This document shows positions 1-5,117 of a stretch of 5,117 nucleotides of DNA, in pieces (within the stretch, counting starts at the first letter, position 1; each line of letters starts with the position of its first letter). Origin of the DNA: Planctomycetota bacterium (GTDB lineage: Bacteria; Planctomycetota; UBA1135); NCBI GenBank assembly GCA_014382465.1, contig JACNJP010000380.1, positions 1 through 5,117 of the forward strand, written 5' to 3'. The translations under genes and the position numbers were made by a program. The notes under the pieces were generated by a model. That model ran no database searches, was not told the origin of the DNA, and worked only from the letters and a program-made list of their open reading frames with translations.

Positions 1-2
1 GC

Positions 3-782
3 GCCGGGGCGGCCGTGCCGCGCTGGGGGCTGGTGGTGGGCGGGGGGGCGGTCGCCTGGCACGACCTCGCGGCCGGGGTCTACGGCGGGGGGATCGCGGC
101 CGGCGGCAGCCGCGGCTCGGTGCTGTGCGAGGTCGACTGCGGGCTGCTGGCGGCGGGCCAGGAGAACCGCGACCCGCGCCTGCAGGGGATCGACCTCCGC
201 GAGCGGCTGCGCTACTTCGTCATCGGGCTGCGGGACCAGGATGGCGCGCCGGTGCCGAGCGCGGTCCTGCGGGAGTACGGCGGCCGCCCCGAGGACGGCT
301 TCTACTCGGCGATGCGCGGCCTGGCGCCGATCCTGACGGCGCGCTGGCCGCTGGACCTGGTGGTCGAGGCCCAGGGCTTCCGCCCCGAACTGCTCAACGA
401 CGTCTCGGAGGACCGGCAGGTGGTGCTGCGACGCGGCCTGGAGGTCGCGCTGGTCCTCGAGGAGCTCCCGGCGCTGGCCGCCGGCGAACGGCTCGGGGTG
501 TCGCTGGTCCCGGCCGAGGACGACGGCTTCTCGGCCGCCGGCCAGGGCGGCTTCGACGGCGACGGACGCTGCGACCTAGTGCTCCCGGGTCCGGGGCGCT
601 ACTTCGCCCTGCCCACCTTGTGGTGGAGCGAGGGCCGCACGCGGGCCCGCAAGCACACCCTCGGCGACCGCGAGACCGCCGCCCTGATCGAGGTGCGCGA
701 GGCCGCCGGGGTGCAGGTCTTCACGCTGCGGATCGACGCCGCCGCGCTCGCGCGGGCCCGGGCCGAGCTGGGGAAGGGCTGA
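3..782 (+). CDS. C-terminal part of a large repeat protein, paralogue of the next gene (5' end outside the window)
   Basis: The frame is open from the left edge (first full codon at position 3) to TGA at 780-782. A GTG at 15 is not a convincing start: the frame stays open upstream, there is no signal peptide, and the protein aligns to the end, not the beginning, of its neighbour. The visible ~260 residues contain no known catalytic motif. From NRDPRL (codons from 165) and IDLR onward they align with residues ~683-883 of the downstream protein: DGAPVPSAVL against EAGAAVQQVM, VVLRRGLEVALVLEE against VVFRRSAELLFVLQE, LPGPGRYF against APGSGEYL, and FTLRID against YTIRVD near the end. Predicted content is alternating short beta strands, as in carboxypeptidase-regulatory or transthyretin-like sandwiches. 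By analogy with the neighbour it is probably a long, N-terminally anchored, exported protein. That it is coding and paralogous is well supported; its function is unknown. Confidence 0.85.
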   Translation, partial: AGAAVPRWGLVVGGGAVAWHDLAAGVYGGGIAAGGSRGSVLCEVDCGLLAAGQENRDPRLQGIDLRERLRYFVIGLRDQDGAPVPSAVLREYGGRPEDGFYSAMRGLAPILTARWPLDLVVEAQGFRPELLNDVSEDRQVVLRRGLEVALVLEELPALAAGERLGVSLVPAEDDGFSAAGQGGFDGDGRCDLVLPGPGRYFALPTLWWSEGRTRARKHTLGDRETAALIEVREAAGVQVFTLRIDAAALARARAELGKG

Positions 783-827
783 GGCCGGCTCCCGGCACGC
801 CGGCTAGACTCGGGTTTTGCCACCGCC
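783..827 (+). promoter_or_regulatory. Short intergenic leader between the two paralogues; possible -10 box and weak hairpin
   Basis: This 45-base gap holds two GCCGGC hexamers (784-789 and 799-804) that could form a 6-bp stem with a 9-nt loop. TAGACT (805-810) resembles a GC-rich-genome -10 box, and TTTT lies at 815-818. No convincing -35 is seen 16-18 bases upstream of TAGACT. No purine-rich Shine-Dalgarno precedes the ATG at 828 (upstream is TTTTGCCACCGCC). The two genes may therefore be co-transcribed with SD-independent initiation of the second, or the second may have its own promoter with a leader of about ten bases. The T run is separated from the stem by ten bases, so a standard intrinsic terminator is unlikely. 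Confidence 0.25.
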
Positions 828-3479
828 ATGAACCGTCTCCTCCCGCTGCTCATCCTCCTGGTCGCCGCCGGCGCCGGGGCTTGGCTGCTGCTCGCTCCGC
901 CGGACGCGCCGCCCGACCCGGCGGCGCTGGACTCTGCCGCGGTCGCCGCCGAAGCGGCTCCCGATCCCGCCGGAGCCGCCGCCACCGCCACCGCCCCTCC
1001 CGGCGCCGCCGCTGCCGCCGAGCGGGGATCCGCTTCCACCGGGCGCGTCCGTTACGAGGGAGCCGGCGCCGATCCAGCCGCCCCGGCTGCCTTCGAGGCC
1101 TCCTCGGAGGACGAGGACGCGCTGCTGGTCCGGGTGGTCGCCCCGGACGGCGAGACGCCGCTCCCGGGGGCGGTGGTGTTCTTCGTCGACGGCAGCGAGA
1201 TCGACGAGGAGGAGGCCTTCAAGGCCCTGCGCGAGCTGGAGGACGTCACCGCGGTCCTCGAGCAGGTCGGCCGCCGTTTCCGCGCCGACGCCGACGGCGA
1301 GGTCCGCGTGCCCTACGCCGGCTTCGGCCTGGTCCTGGGCGCCCGCACCGAGCAGTACTTCCACTTCGAGATGGTCGAGGATCCCGAGCCCGGCGACGAG
1401 ATCGTCCTGACCCTGCAGCCGCGGTCGCAGCTCGAGGTCCAGGTGTTCGGCCCGGAAGGCCGGCCGGTGGCGGGCGTGCCGGTGGCGCTGGTGGTCCGCT
1501 TCGGCGCCTTCGCCCAGCCGATGATGACCGTCAAGACCAAGGGCAAGGACGGCATCGCCGCGATCCGCGACTTCGTGCCGCTGCTGAGCATGGGGCCGAT
1601 GAAGGTGGCGGCGGTGGAGGTGGCCCTGGCCCTGCCGCTGGCGGAGGCGGTCTCCGAGCGGGTCGACCTCGGCGATCTCCCGGAGGAGCCCTACCTGCTC
1701 GAATTGCCGACCACCGGCGCGGTGCTGGTCGAGGTCTTTGACGTCGACGGCGAGCGCATCGAGCTGGACGTCGAGGTGGCCCTCGCCGTGGCGGTCGACG
1801 AGGACCCGCGCTCGAACCGGATGCTCATCGCCCCGGGAGGGATGCCGGCCTCCGGCCGCGGCATGGCGACCCTGGAGGACGGCGTGGCCCGCTTCCCCTT
1901 CGTCGGCCTGGGTCTGATGCTGCGGGCCTCGGTGCAGCTGCCGGACTACCCGAGCGCGATCACCGCCGACGGCCCCGGCCCGATGGCCCCCGGCCAGACC
2001 GTCCGGCTGCGGCTGCAGCCCGACACCGCGCCCTGCGTGCTGGTGGGGCGGGTGGTCGATGAGCGGGGCGAGCCGATCGCCGCCACCAAGCTCGACCTGA
2101 TCTACGAGACCAAGTCGGGCAACTCGAGCTCCTCGAGCTGGGAGGACCTCGAGACCGACGCCGAGGGCCGCTTCCGCTACCCGCTGGCCGAGCCGGTGAT
2201 GCAGGAGGCCGGCAGCCGCTCGCTGGAACTCGACCTGCCGGGCGAGGACTGGGGCCAAGCTCTGGCCCGGGTCCGCGTGGAGCTGCTGCCGGCCTACCCG
2301 CCGGGCACCACCGATCTGGGAGAGCTCGTGCTGGCCGGGCTTCCGTTCCTCGCAGCCGGGCAGGTCGTCGGCCCCTCCGGCGAGCCGGTGGCCGACGCCG
2401 GCGTCATGCTCCAGTGGAAGGACTACTACGGCAGCGGAGAGGACGACTGGTACTGGAACCACGAGTGGCGCATCCGCAGCAGCAGCGGCGCCGACGGGCG
2501 GTTCGAACTGCGCGGCCAGCCCGAGGACGAGGAGGCGGAGGAGTTCCAGCTCCAGGCGTCCGCCGAGGGCTACCGGCCGGCCGAAGCCGGCTTCTTCCCC
2601 GGGCAGGGCAACGTCCTGCTCCAGCTCGGCGCCGGCGGCTCGCTGTCGGGTCAGCTCCTGGTCGACGAGGGCCTGGAGTTCGAGGACCTGGCGGTGGAAT
2701 TCGTGCGCGACAACGAGAACGGCGGCACCGACCACACGCCGGCCAGCTTGGACGACGACGGCGCGCTCGAGTGGAGCTCGCTCGAGCCCGGCCCCGGGCG
2801 GGTCGAGGTGGTGCCCAACCGCGACGAGGCGCCGGTCTTCGTCGCCGCGGGGATGGTCATCGTCCCGGGCGTGAACCGGGATCCGCGGCTGGAGCCGATC
2901 GACCTGCGGGGCAGGCTGAAGGCGATCAAGCTCGAGTTCGTCGATGAAGCCGGCGCCGCCGTCCAGCAGGTCATGATGACCGGGCTGGCCGAGGACAGCC
3001 GCTTCTGGGAGCACAGCTGGCGCGGCGAGACCACCCTCTACACCGGCGAGGGCTCCCTGGACCTCCTCCTGACCAGCGACGGCTTCCAGTCGGTCGAGCT
3101 GCGCGGCCTGAGCCAGGACACCAGGGTGGTGTTCCGGCGCTCGGCCGAGCTGCTGTTCGTGCTGCAGGAGCCGGTGCCCCTGCCCGACGACGTGAAGCTG
3201 TCGATCCAGCTGCGGCGCGAGGGCGTGCACCGCTGGTGGAGCGGCAGCGGCGCGGGCGAGTTCAACGCCCTCGGCGAAGCCCGCCTCCACGCGCCCGGGA
3301 GCGGCGAATACCTGCTCATGATCGGCCTGGTCCGGCACGAAGGCAATTCCACCAGCTCCACCTCGATGGACAACTGCTCCAGCCCCGCCGCCATCACCAT
3401 CCAGGACGCCGCGGTCTCCCAGACCTACACCATCCGCGTCGACCAGACCCGCCTCGCCGCCCGCTTGGAGGACTTCTAG
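828..3479 (+). CDS. Membrane-anchored, multi-repeat carboxypeptidase-regulatory-like domain protein, 883 aa
   Basis: The ATG at 828 is chosen because a hydrophobic segment starts straight after it: MNR, then residues 4-22 rich in Leu/Ala. There is no Cys lipobox, so it reads as an uncleaved N-in anchor or a signal peptide rather than a lipoprotein. Residues ~24-92 form an Ala/Pro-rich linker. The rest is a chain of beta-sandwich-like units beginning near residues 98, 201, 298, 403, 506, 604 and 697, followed by a C-terminal unit. Typical carboxypeptidase-regulatory (transthyretin-like) signatures are VGRVVDERGEPIAATKLDL (406-424) with TDAEGRFRY (443-451), GQVVGPSGEPVADAGVMLQW (511-530) with GADGRFELRG (554-563), and TTDLGELVL (494-502). 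No catalytic residues are recognised. It is strongly acidic (EDEDA, EIDEEEA, PEDEEAEEF), with Ser- and Trp-rich loops and only two Cys (403, 850). The domain family normally serves as a binding or spacer scaffold, so a periplasmic or cell-surface role is inferred. The ligand is unknown. The C-terminal ~200 residues are duplicated in the preceding gene. Confidence 0.92.
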   Translation: MNRLLPLLILLVAAGAGAWLLLAPPDAPPDPAALDSAAVAAEAAPDPAGAAATATAPPGAAAAAERGSASTGRVRYEGAGADPAAPAAFEASSEDEDALLVRVVAPDGETPLPGAVVFFVDGSEIDEEEAFKALRELEDVTAVLEQVGRRFRADADGEVRVPYAGFGLVLGARTEQYFHFEMVEDPEPGDEIVLTLQPRSQLEVQVFGPEGRPVAGVPVALVVRFGAFAQPMMTVKTKGKDGIAAIRDFVPLLSMGPMKVAAVEVALALPLAEAVSERVDLGDLPEEPYLLELPTTGAVLVEVFDVDGERIELDVEVALAVAVDEDPRSNRMLIAPGGMPASGRGMATLEDGVARFPFVGLGLMLRASVQLPDYPSAITADGPGPMAPGQTVRLRLQPDTAPCVLVGRVVDERGEPIAATKLDLIYETKSGNSSSSSWEDLETDAEGRFRYPLAEPVMQEAGSRSLELDLPGEDWGQALARVRVELLPAYPPGTTDLGELVLAGLPFLAAGQVVGPSGEPVADAGVMLQWKDYYGSGEDDWYWNHEWRIRSSSGADGRFELRGQPEDEEAEEFQLQASAEGYRPAEAGFFPGQGNVLLQLGAGGSLSGQLLVDEGLEFEDLAVEFVRDNENGGTDHTPASLDDDGALEWSSLEPGPGRVEVVPNRDEAPVFVAAGMVIVPGVNRDPRLEPIDLRGRLKAIKLEFVDEAGAAVQQVMMTGLAEDSRFWEHSWRGETTLYTGEGSLDLLLTSDGFQSVELRGLSQDTRVVFRRSAELLFVLQEPVPLPDDVKLSIQLRREGVHRWWSGSGAGEFNALGEARLHAPGSGEYLLMIGLVRHEGNSTSSTSMDNCSSPAAITIQDAAVSQTYTIRVDQTRLAARLEDF
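936..1022 (+). repeat. GCC/CCN-rich low-complexity tract encoding an Ala/Pro linker
   Basis: This stretch inside the 883-aa gene is almost only GCC, GCG, CCC and ACC-type triplets and encodes residues ~37-65 (AAVAAEAAPDPAGAAATATA and onward). It forms part of the disordered spacer between the membrane anchor and the first folded repeat. Such tracts vary in length by slippage, and sequencing or assembly errors concentrate there. Confidence 0.7.
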
Positions 3480-3509
3480 GAGGGTGTCAGGCTCGGACGA
3501 ATTGTCCTC

Positions 3510-3683
3510 GGCCTCGTGCCCGGTCCCAGGGATTCGTCGACGAAGTCGAACCCCTCGCGGCCGCTGGCTGCGTTGCAGCCTCCTCGACGTATGCCCGGAT
3601 ACGCCTCCTTCGTCGGCGCGCCTTGCCAGCTCCCGCGAAGAATCCGACTTCGTCGACGAATCCCTGGGACCGAGCACTAGGCC
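3510..3683. repeat. 174-bp inverted-repeat element (MITE/REP-like), possible bidirectional terminator
   Basis: The left arm (3510-3548) and right arm (3645-3683) are reverse complements over 39 bp with two mismatches (3515 against 3678, and 3520 against 3673). The innermost 28 bp (3521-3548 against 3645-3672) match perfectly. The arm begins GGCCTCGTGC, continues GGTCCCAGGGATTCG, and contains the palindrome TTCGTCGACGAA (3533-3544 and 3649-3660). The 96-bp spacer is itself partly symmetrical. A CTC trinucleotide flanks both outer ends (3507-3509 and 3684-3686), which would fit a 3-bp target duplication but is also likely enough by chance. There is no transposase gene. The position between two converging genes, one base from the rarA stop, fits either an inserted non-autonomous element or a strong shared hairpin that ends both transcripts. 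The inverted repeat is certain; what it does is inference. Confidence 0.85.
3556..3637. repeat. Nested imperfect inverted repeat in the spacer of the element
   Basis: CGCGG (3556-3560) and GCTGGC (3563-3568) pair with GCCAGC (3625-3630) and CCGCG (3633-3637), with two unpaired bases between the two stem blocks on each side. At the centre, CGTAT (3588-3592) and ATACG (3599-3603) close a GCCCGG loop. The stretches between these stems pair poorly but share a direct GCCTCCT copy (3578-3584 and 3603-3609). The layout of TGGCTGCGTTGC, GTAT, ATACGCCTCC and GCGCGCCTTGCCAGC resembles, from memory, dispersed intergenic repeats of several GC-rich bacteria. I cannot confirm that here. Confidence 0.6.
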
Positions 3684-3684
3684 C

Positions 3685-5025
3685 TCAGCTCGGGTCCCGG
3701 CGCTTCCTGATCTCCTCGAGGCGGGCGCGAATCCGCGCCTCGACGCCGAACTCGGTCGGCCGGTAGAAGCGCTCGCCGCGGAGCTGGTCGGGCAGGCAGG
3801 GCATGTCGGTGAGCCCGCCCTGCTCGTCGTGGGCGTACTTCTGGCCCTGGGCCCAGCCCCGCTCCTTCATCAGCTTGGTCGGCGCGTTGCGGAGCTGCAT
3901 CGGCACCGGATAGGCGTAGCCGCCGTCGATCAGCTTCACGACCTCGCCGTAGGCCTTGTAGACGGCGTTCGACTTCGGCGCCACCGCCAGGTAGACGACG
4001 CACTCGGCCAGCGCCAGCTCCCCCTCCGGGCTGCCGAGGAAGTGGAAGGCGTCGCGGGCCGCCACCGCCAGCCGCAGGGCGCTGGGGTCGGCCAGGCCGA
4101 TGTCCTCGCTGGCCATGCGCACCAGCCGCCGCGCCAGGTAGAGCGGGTCCTCGCCGCTCTTGAGCATCCGCACCAGCCAGTAGAGGGCGGCGTCGGGGTC
4201 GGAGGAGCGCACCGACTTGTGCAGCGCGCTGACCAGGTCGAAGTGGCTCTCGCCGCTCTTGTCGTAGAGCAGCGCGCGGCCCTGGAAGACCGCCTCGAGG
4301 GCCGAGTCCGGCAGCGCTTCGCCGACGTCCGCCTGCCGCGAGGCGTGCTCGAGGGCCACCAGGGCCCGGCGGGCGTCGCCGCTGGCGAAGCGGGCGATGG
4401 CCCGGAGCTGCTCGTCGCTGGCCTGGTGCCGTCGGGCCCCGAGGCCGCGCTCGGTCTCCTCCAGCGCCCGCCGCAGCAGCCGCTGCAGCTCCTCCTCGCT
4501 GAGCGGCTGGAGGATGTGGACCGTCACCCGCGACAGCAGCGGGCCGATGACCTCGAAGGAGGGGTTCTCGGTGGTCGCCCCCACCAGCACGACGTCGCCG
4601 CGCTCGACGAAGGGCAGGAAGGCGTCCTGCTGGGCCTTGTTGAAGCGGTGGATCTCGTCGATGAAGAGCAGCGTGCGGCGGCCGTTGGACCGCCGCAGCC
4701 TGCCGGCCTCCTCCATCGCCGCGCGCACGTCCTTGATGCCGCTGAGGACCGCCGAGAAGGTGCGGAACTCGAGGTCGGCGGCGTCGGCGATCAGCAGCGC
4801 CAGGGTGGTCTTGCCGGTGCCCGGCGGGCCCCAGAAGATCATCGACCCCCACTCGTCGGACTCGAAGGCGCGCCGCAACGGCTGACCGGGGCCGAGCAGG
4901 TGCTGCTGGCCGACGATCTCGTCGAGGCAGCGCGGCCGCAGCCGCTCCGGCAGCGGCGCGTCGGCGGCGGGGCGCGGGCGGGCCGGCCGCGGCCCGGCCT
5001 GGTCGTCGAACAGGCCGTCGCTCAT
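3685..5025 (-). CDS. rarA: Replication-associated recombination protein A (RarA/MgsA), AAA+ ATPase, 446 aa
   Basis: RarA is a cytoplasmic, tetrameric AAA+ ATPase of the clamp-loader-like RarA/Mgs1/WRNIP1 family. It acts at stalled replication forks, interacts with SSB, and separates strands at duplex ends. In sequence order there is a short Pro/Arg-rich N-terminus, then the family block PLPERLRPRCLDEIVGQQHL (25-44), Walker A GPPGTGKT (66-73), Walker B LLFIDE followed by IHRFNK (119-130), sensor 1 GATTENPSF (149-157), a likely arginine finger in LLSR (R166), and sensor 2 SGDARRAL (215-222). The C-terminal oligomerisation half shows SALHKSVRSSDPDAALYWL (266-284), SEDIGL (306-311), KSNAVYKA (351-358) and LRNAPTKLMK (378-387). 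The length matches the usual ~440-450 aa and no key residue is missing. The ATG is supported by a purine-rich tract just upstream and by an ATGA overlap with the methyltransferase gene before it. Confidence 0.98.
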   Translation of the reverse strand: MSDGLFDDQAGPRPARPRPAADAPLPERLRPRCLDEIVGQQHLLGPGQPLRRAFESDEWGSMIFWGPPGTGKTTLALLIADAADLEFRTFSAVLSGIKDVRAAMEEAGRLRRSNGRRTLLFIDEIHRFNKAQQDAFLPFVERGDVVLVGATTENPSFEVIGPLLSRVTVHILQPLSEEELQRLLRRALEETERGLGARRHQASDEQLRAIARFASGDARRALVALEHASRQADVGEALPDSALEAVFQGRALLYDKSGESHFDLVSALHKSVRSSDPDAALYWLVRMLKSGEDPLYLARRLVRMASEDIGLADPSALRLAVAARDAFHFLGSPEGELALAECVVYLAVAPKSNAVYKAYGEVVKLIDGGYAYPVPMQLRNAPTKLMKERGWAQGQKYAHDEQGGLTDMPCLPDQLRGERFYRPTEFGVEARIRARLEEIRKRRDPS

Positions 5026-5117
5026 CCCCCCTCCCCCCGCCCGCCGAGCTCCCAGGCGAGCACCGCCGCGGCGGTGGCGACGTTGAGCGATTCGACACCG
5101 CGCGCCAGCGGGATGGC
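5022..5117 (-). CDS. C-terminal end of a SpoU/TrmH-family RNA 2'-O-methyltransferase (5' part outside the window)
   Basis: Read from the right edge on the - strand, the frame gives 31 residues starting AIPLARGVESLNVATAAAVL and ending ...GGRGEGG, then TGA (complement of 5022-5024). The segment IPLxxGVESLNVATAAAVL matches the C-terminal conserved motif of SPOUT-superfamily methyltransferases, where the IPM/IPL...SLNV...A block forms part of the deep-trefoil-knot S-adenosylmethionine site. RlmB (23S rRNA Gm2251) and TrmH (tRNA Gm18) are the best-known members, but the visible part cannot tell them apart, so no symbol is given. The stop overlaps the rarA ATG (ATGA), which implies a shared transcript and translational coupling. 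The fragment is short, but the motif match is strong. Confidence 0.87.
   Translation of the reverse strand, partial: AIPLARGVESLNVATAAAVLAWELGGRGEGG
5026..5040 (-). promoter_or_regulatory. G-rich ribosome binding site for rarA, inside the methyltransferase gene
   Basis: On the - strand the 15 bases before the rarA ATG read GCGGGGGGAGGGGGG up to the start codon. The GGGGAGG part gives a Shine-Dalgarno-like match about four bases from the ATG. The same bases encode the Gly/Arg/Glu tail of the upstream methyltransferase. This supports ATG 5025-5023 as the rarA start and re-initiation after the overlapping stop. Confidence 0.6.

Larger units (their letters stand above)
3480..3684. other. Convergent intergenic region, 205 bp, non-coding
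   Basis: This is the gap between the stop of the + strand repeat protein (TAG, 3477-3479) and the stop of rarA on the - strand (complement of 3685-3687). The first 30 bases hold only a weak GGAC/GTCC hairpin (3495-3498 and 3504-3507) without a T run. The remainder, from 3510 on, is taken up by the inverted-repeat element described separately. Frames crossing this region are continuations of out-of-frame shadows, and I see no gene in it. Confidence 0.8.

Noticed and set aside
15..17. GTG as the true start of the first gene
   Set aside because: The frame is open further upstream, there is no signal sequence, and the protein corresponds to the C-terminal part of its paralogue.
784..818. GCCGGC stem followed by TTTT as an intrinsic terminator
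   Set aside because: Ten bases separate the stem from only four Ts, and GCCGGC is a common self-complementary hexamer in DNA of this GC content.
828..905. Lipoprotein signal peptide on the 883-aa protein
   Set aside because: The N-terminal hydrophobic stretch contains no Cys, so no lipobox is possible; a membrane anchor fits better.
125..1741. Long + strand open frame of 538 codons spanning the end of the first gene and the start of the second
   Set aside because: Arg/Gly/Ala/Pro low-complexity product in a shifted frame over two genes that align with each other in their own frames.
2120..2155. Repeated CTCGAG/GAGCTC words in the Ser-rich segment
   Set aside because: Explained by runs of Ser, Glu and Leu codons (AGC, TCG, GAG, CTC) in GC-rich coding sequence; not an independent signal.
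804..3677. A very long open frame (957 codons) on the - strand, opposite the repeat-protein gene
   Set aside because: The product is rich in Arg, His, Gln and Gly with no motif or domain, and it lies exactly antisense to a protein with clear domain signatures. GC-rich coding DNA lacks stops in this antisense register.
3236..3766. + strand frame crossing the intergenic element, of which the part within the element could have been a small gene
   Set aside because: It begins out of frame inside the repeat protein, reads through the inverted repeat and ends inside rarA antisense, with no start context or recognisable protein sequence.
4397..4885. + strand frame of 162 codons antisense to rarA
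   Set aside because: Ser/Arg-rich antisense shadow of the conserved AAA+ region.
3677..5098. 473-codon - strand frame overlapping rarA
   Set aside because: The RarA frame has every family motif. This one is an Arg/Ala/Pro-rich shifted shadow, and its first part also overlaps the methyltransferase end.
1..5117. Defence system, secretion island, CRISPR array, tRNA or insertion sequence
   Set aside because: No repeats-spacers pattern, no nuclease, helicase or toxin motifs, no transposase and no tRNA-like fold was seen; rarA and the methyltransferase are core housekeeping genes.

Overview
This is a GC-rich window (roughly 70% GC by eye), dense with genes and without any rRNA, tRNA, CRISPR array or recognisable transposase. 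The long, acidic, membrane-anchored proteins built from carboxypeptidase-regulatory-like beta-sandwich repeats, together with weak Shine-Dalgarno use, suggest a GC-rich Gram-negative lineage such as Planctomycetota or Myxococcota. This is inference from style and gene content only, and I cannot place it firmly.

Left part (1-3479, + strand): two consecutive genes for large, probably exported proteins. The first enters from the left edge and only its last ~260 residues are visible. The second (828-3479, 883 aa) is complete: an N-terminal membrane anchor, an Ala/Pro-rich linker, then a chain of six or more beta-sandwich-like repeats. The visible end of the first protein aligns along its length with the last ~200 residues of the second (shared NRDPRL and IDLR motifs, similar C-termini), so they are tandem paralogues. 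Their substrate or partner is unknown.

Middle (3480-3684): the gap between convergent genes is almost filled by a 174-bp inverted-repeat element (3510-3683). It has 39-bp arms matching at 37 of 39 positions, and each arm contains the 12-bp palindrome TTCGTCGACGAA. A second, imperfect inverted repeat is nested in the loop. The element ends one base from the rarA stop codon. It looks like a non-coding repeat (MITE or REP-like), and it may also terminate transcription from both sides.

Right part (3685-5117, - strand): a complete rarA (AAA+ ATPase of replication-fork maintenance, 446 aa). Upstream of it is the C-terminal end of a SpoU/TrmH-family RNA 2'-O-methyltransferase, which runs off the right edge. 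The two overlap by ATGA, so they are probably co-transcribed and translationally coupled. The methyltransferase fragment is short but carries the family's C-terminal motif (GVESLNVATAAAVL).

The most interesting items are the composite inverted-repeat element, the tandem paralogous repeat proteins with Ser/Trp-rich loops, and the methyltransferase-rarA junction, where one G-rich tract both encodes a protein tail and serves as ribosome binding site. I see no clear sign of a wholly new multi-gene system.
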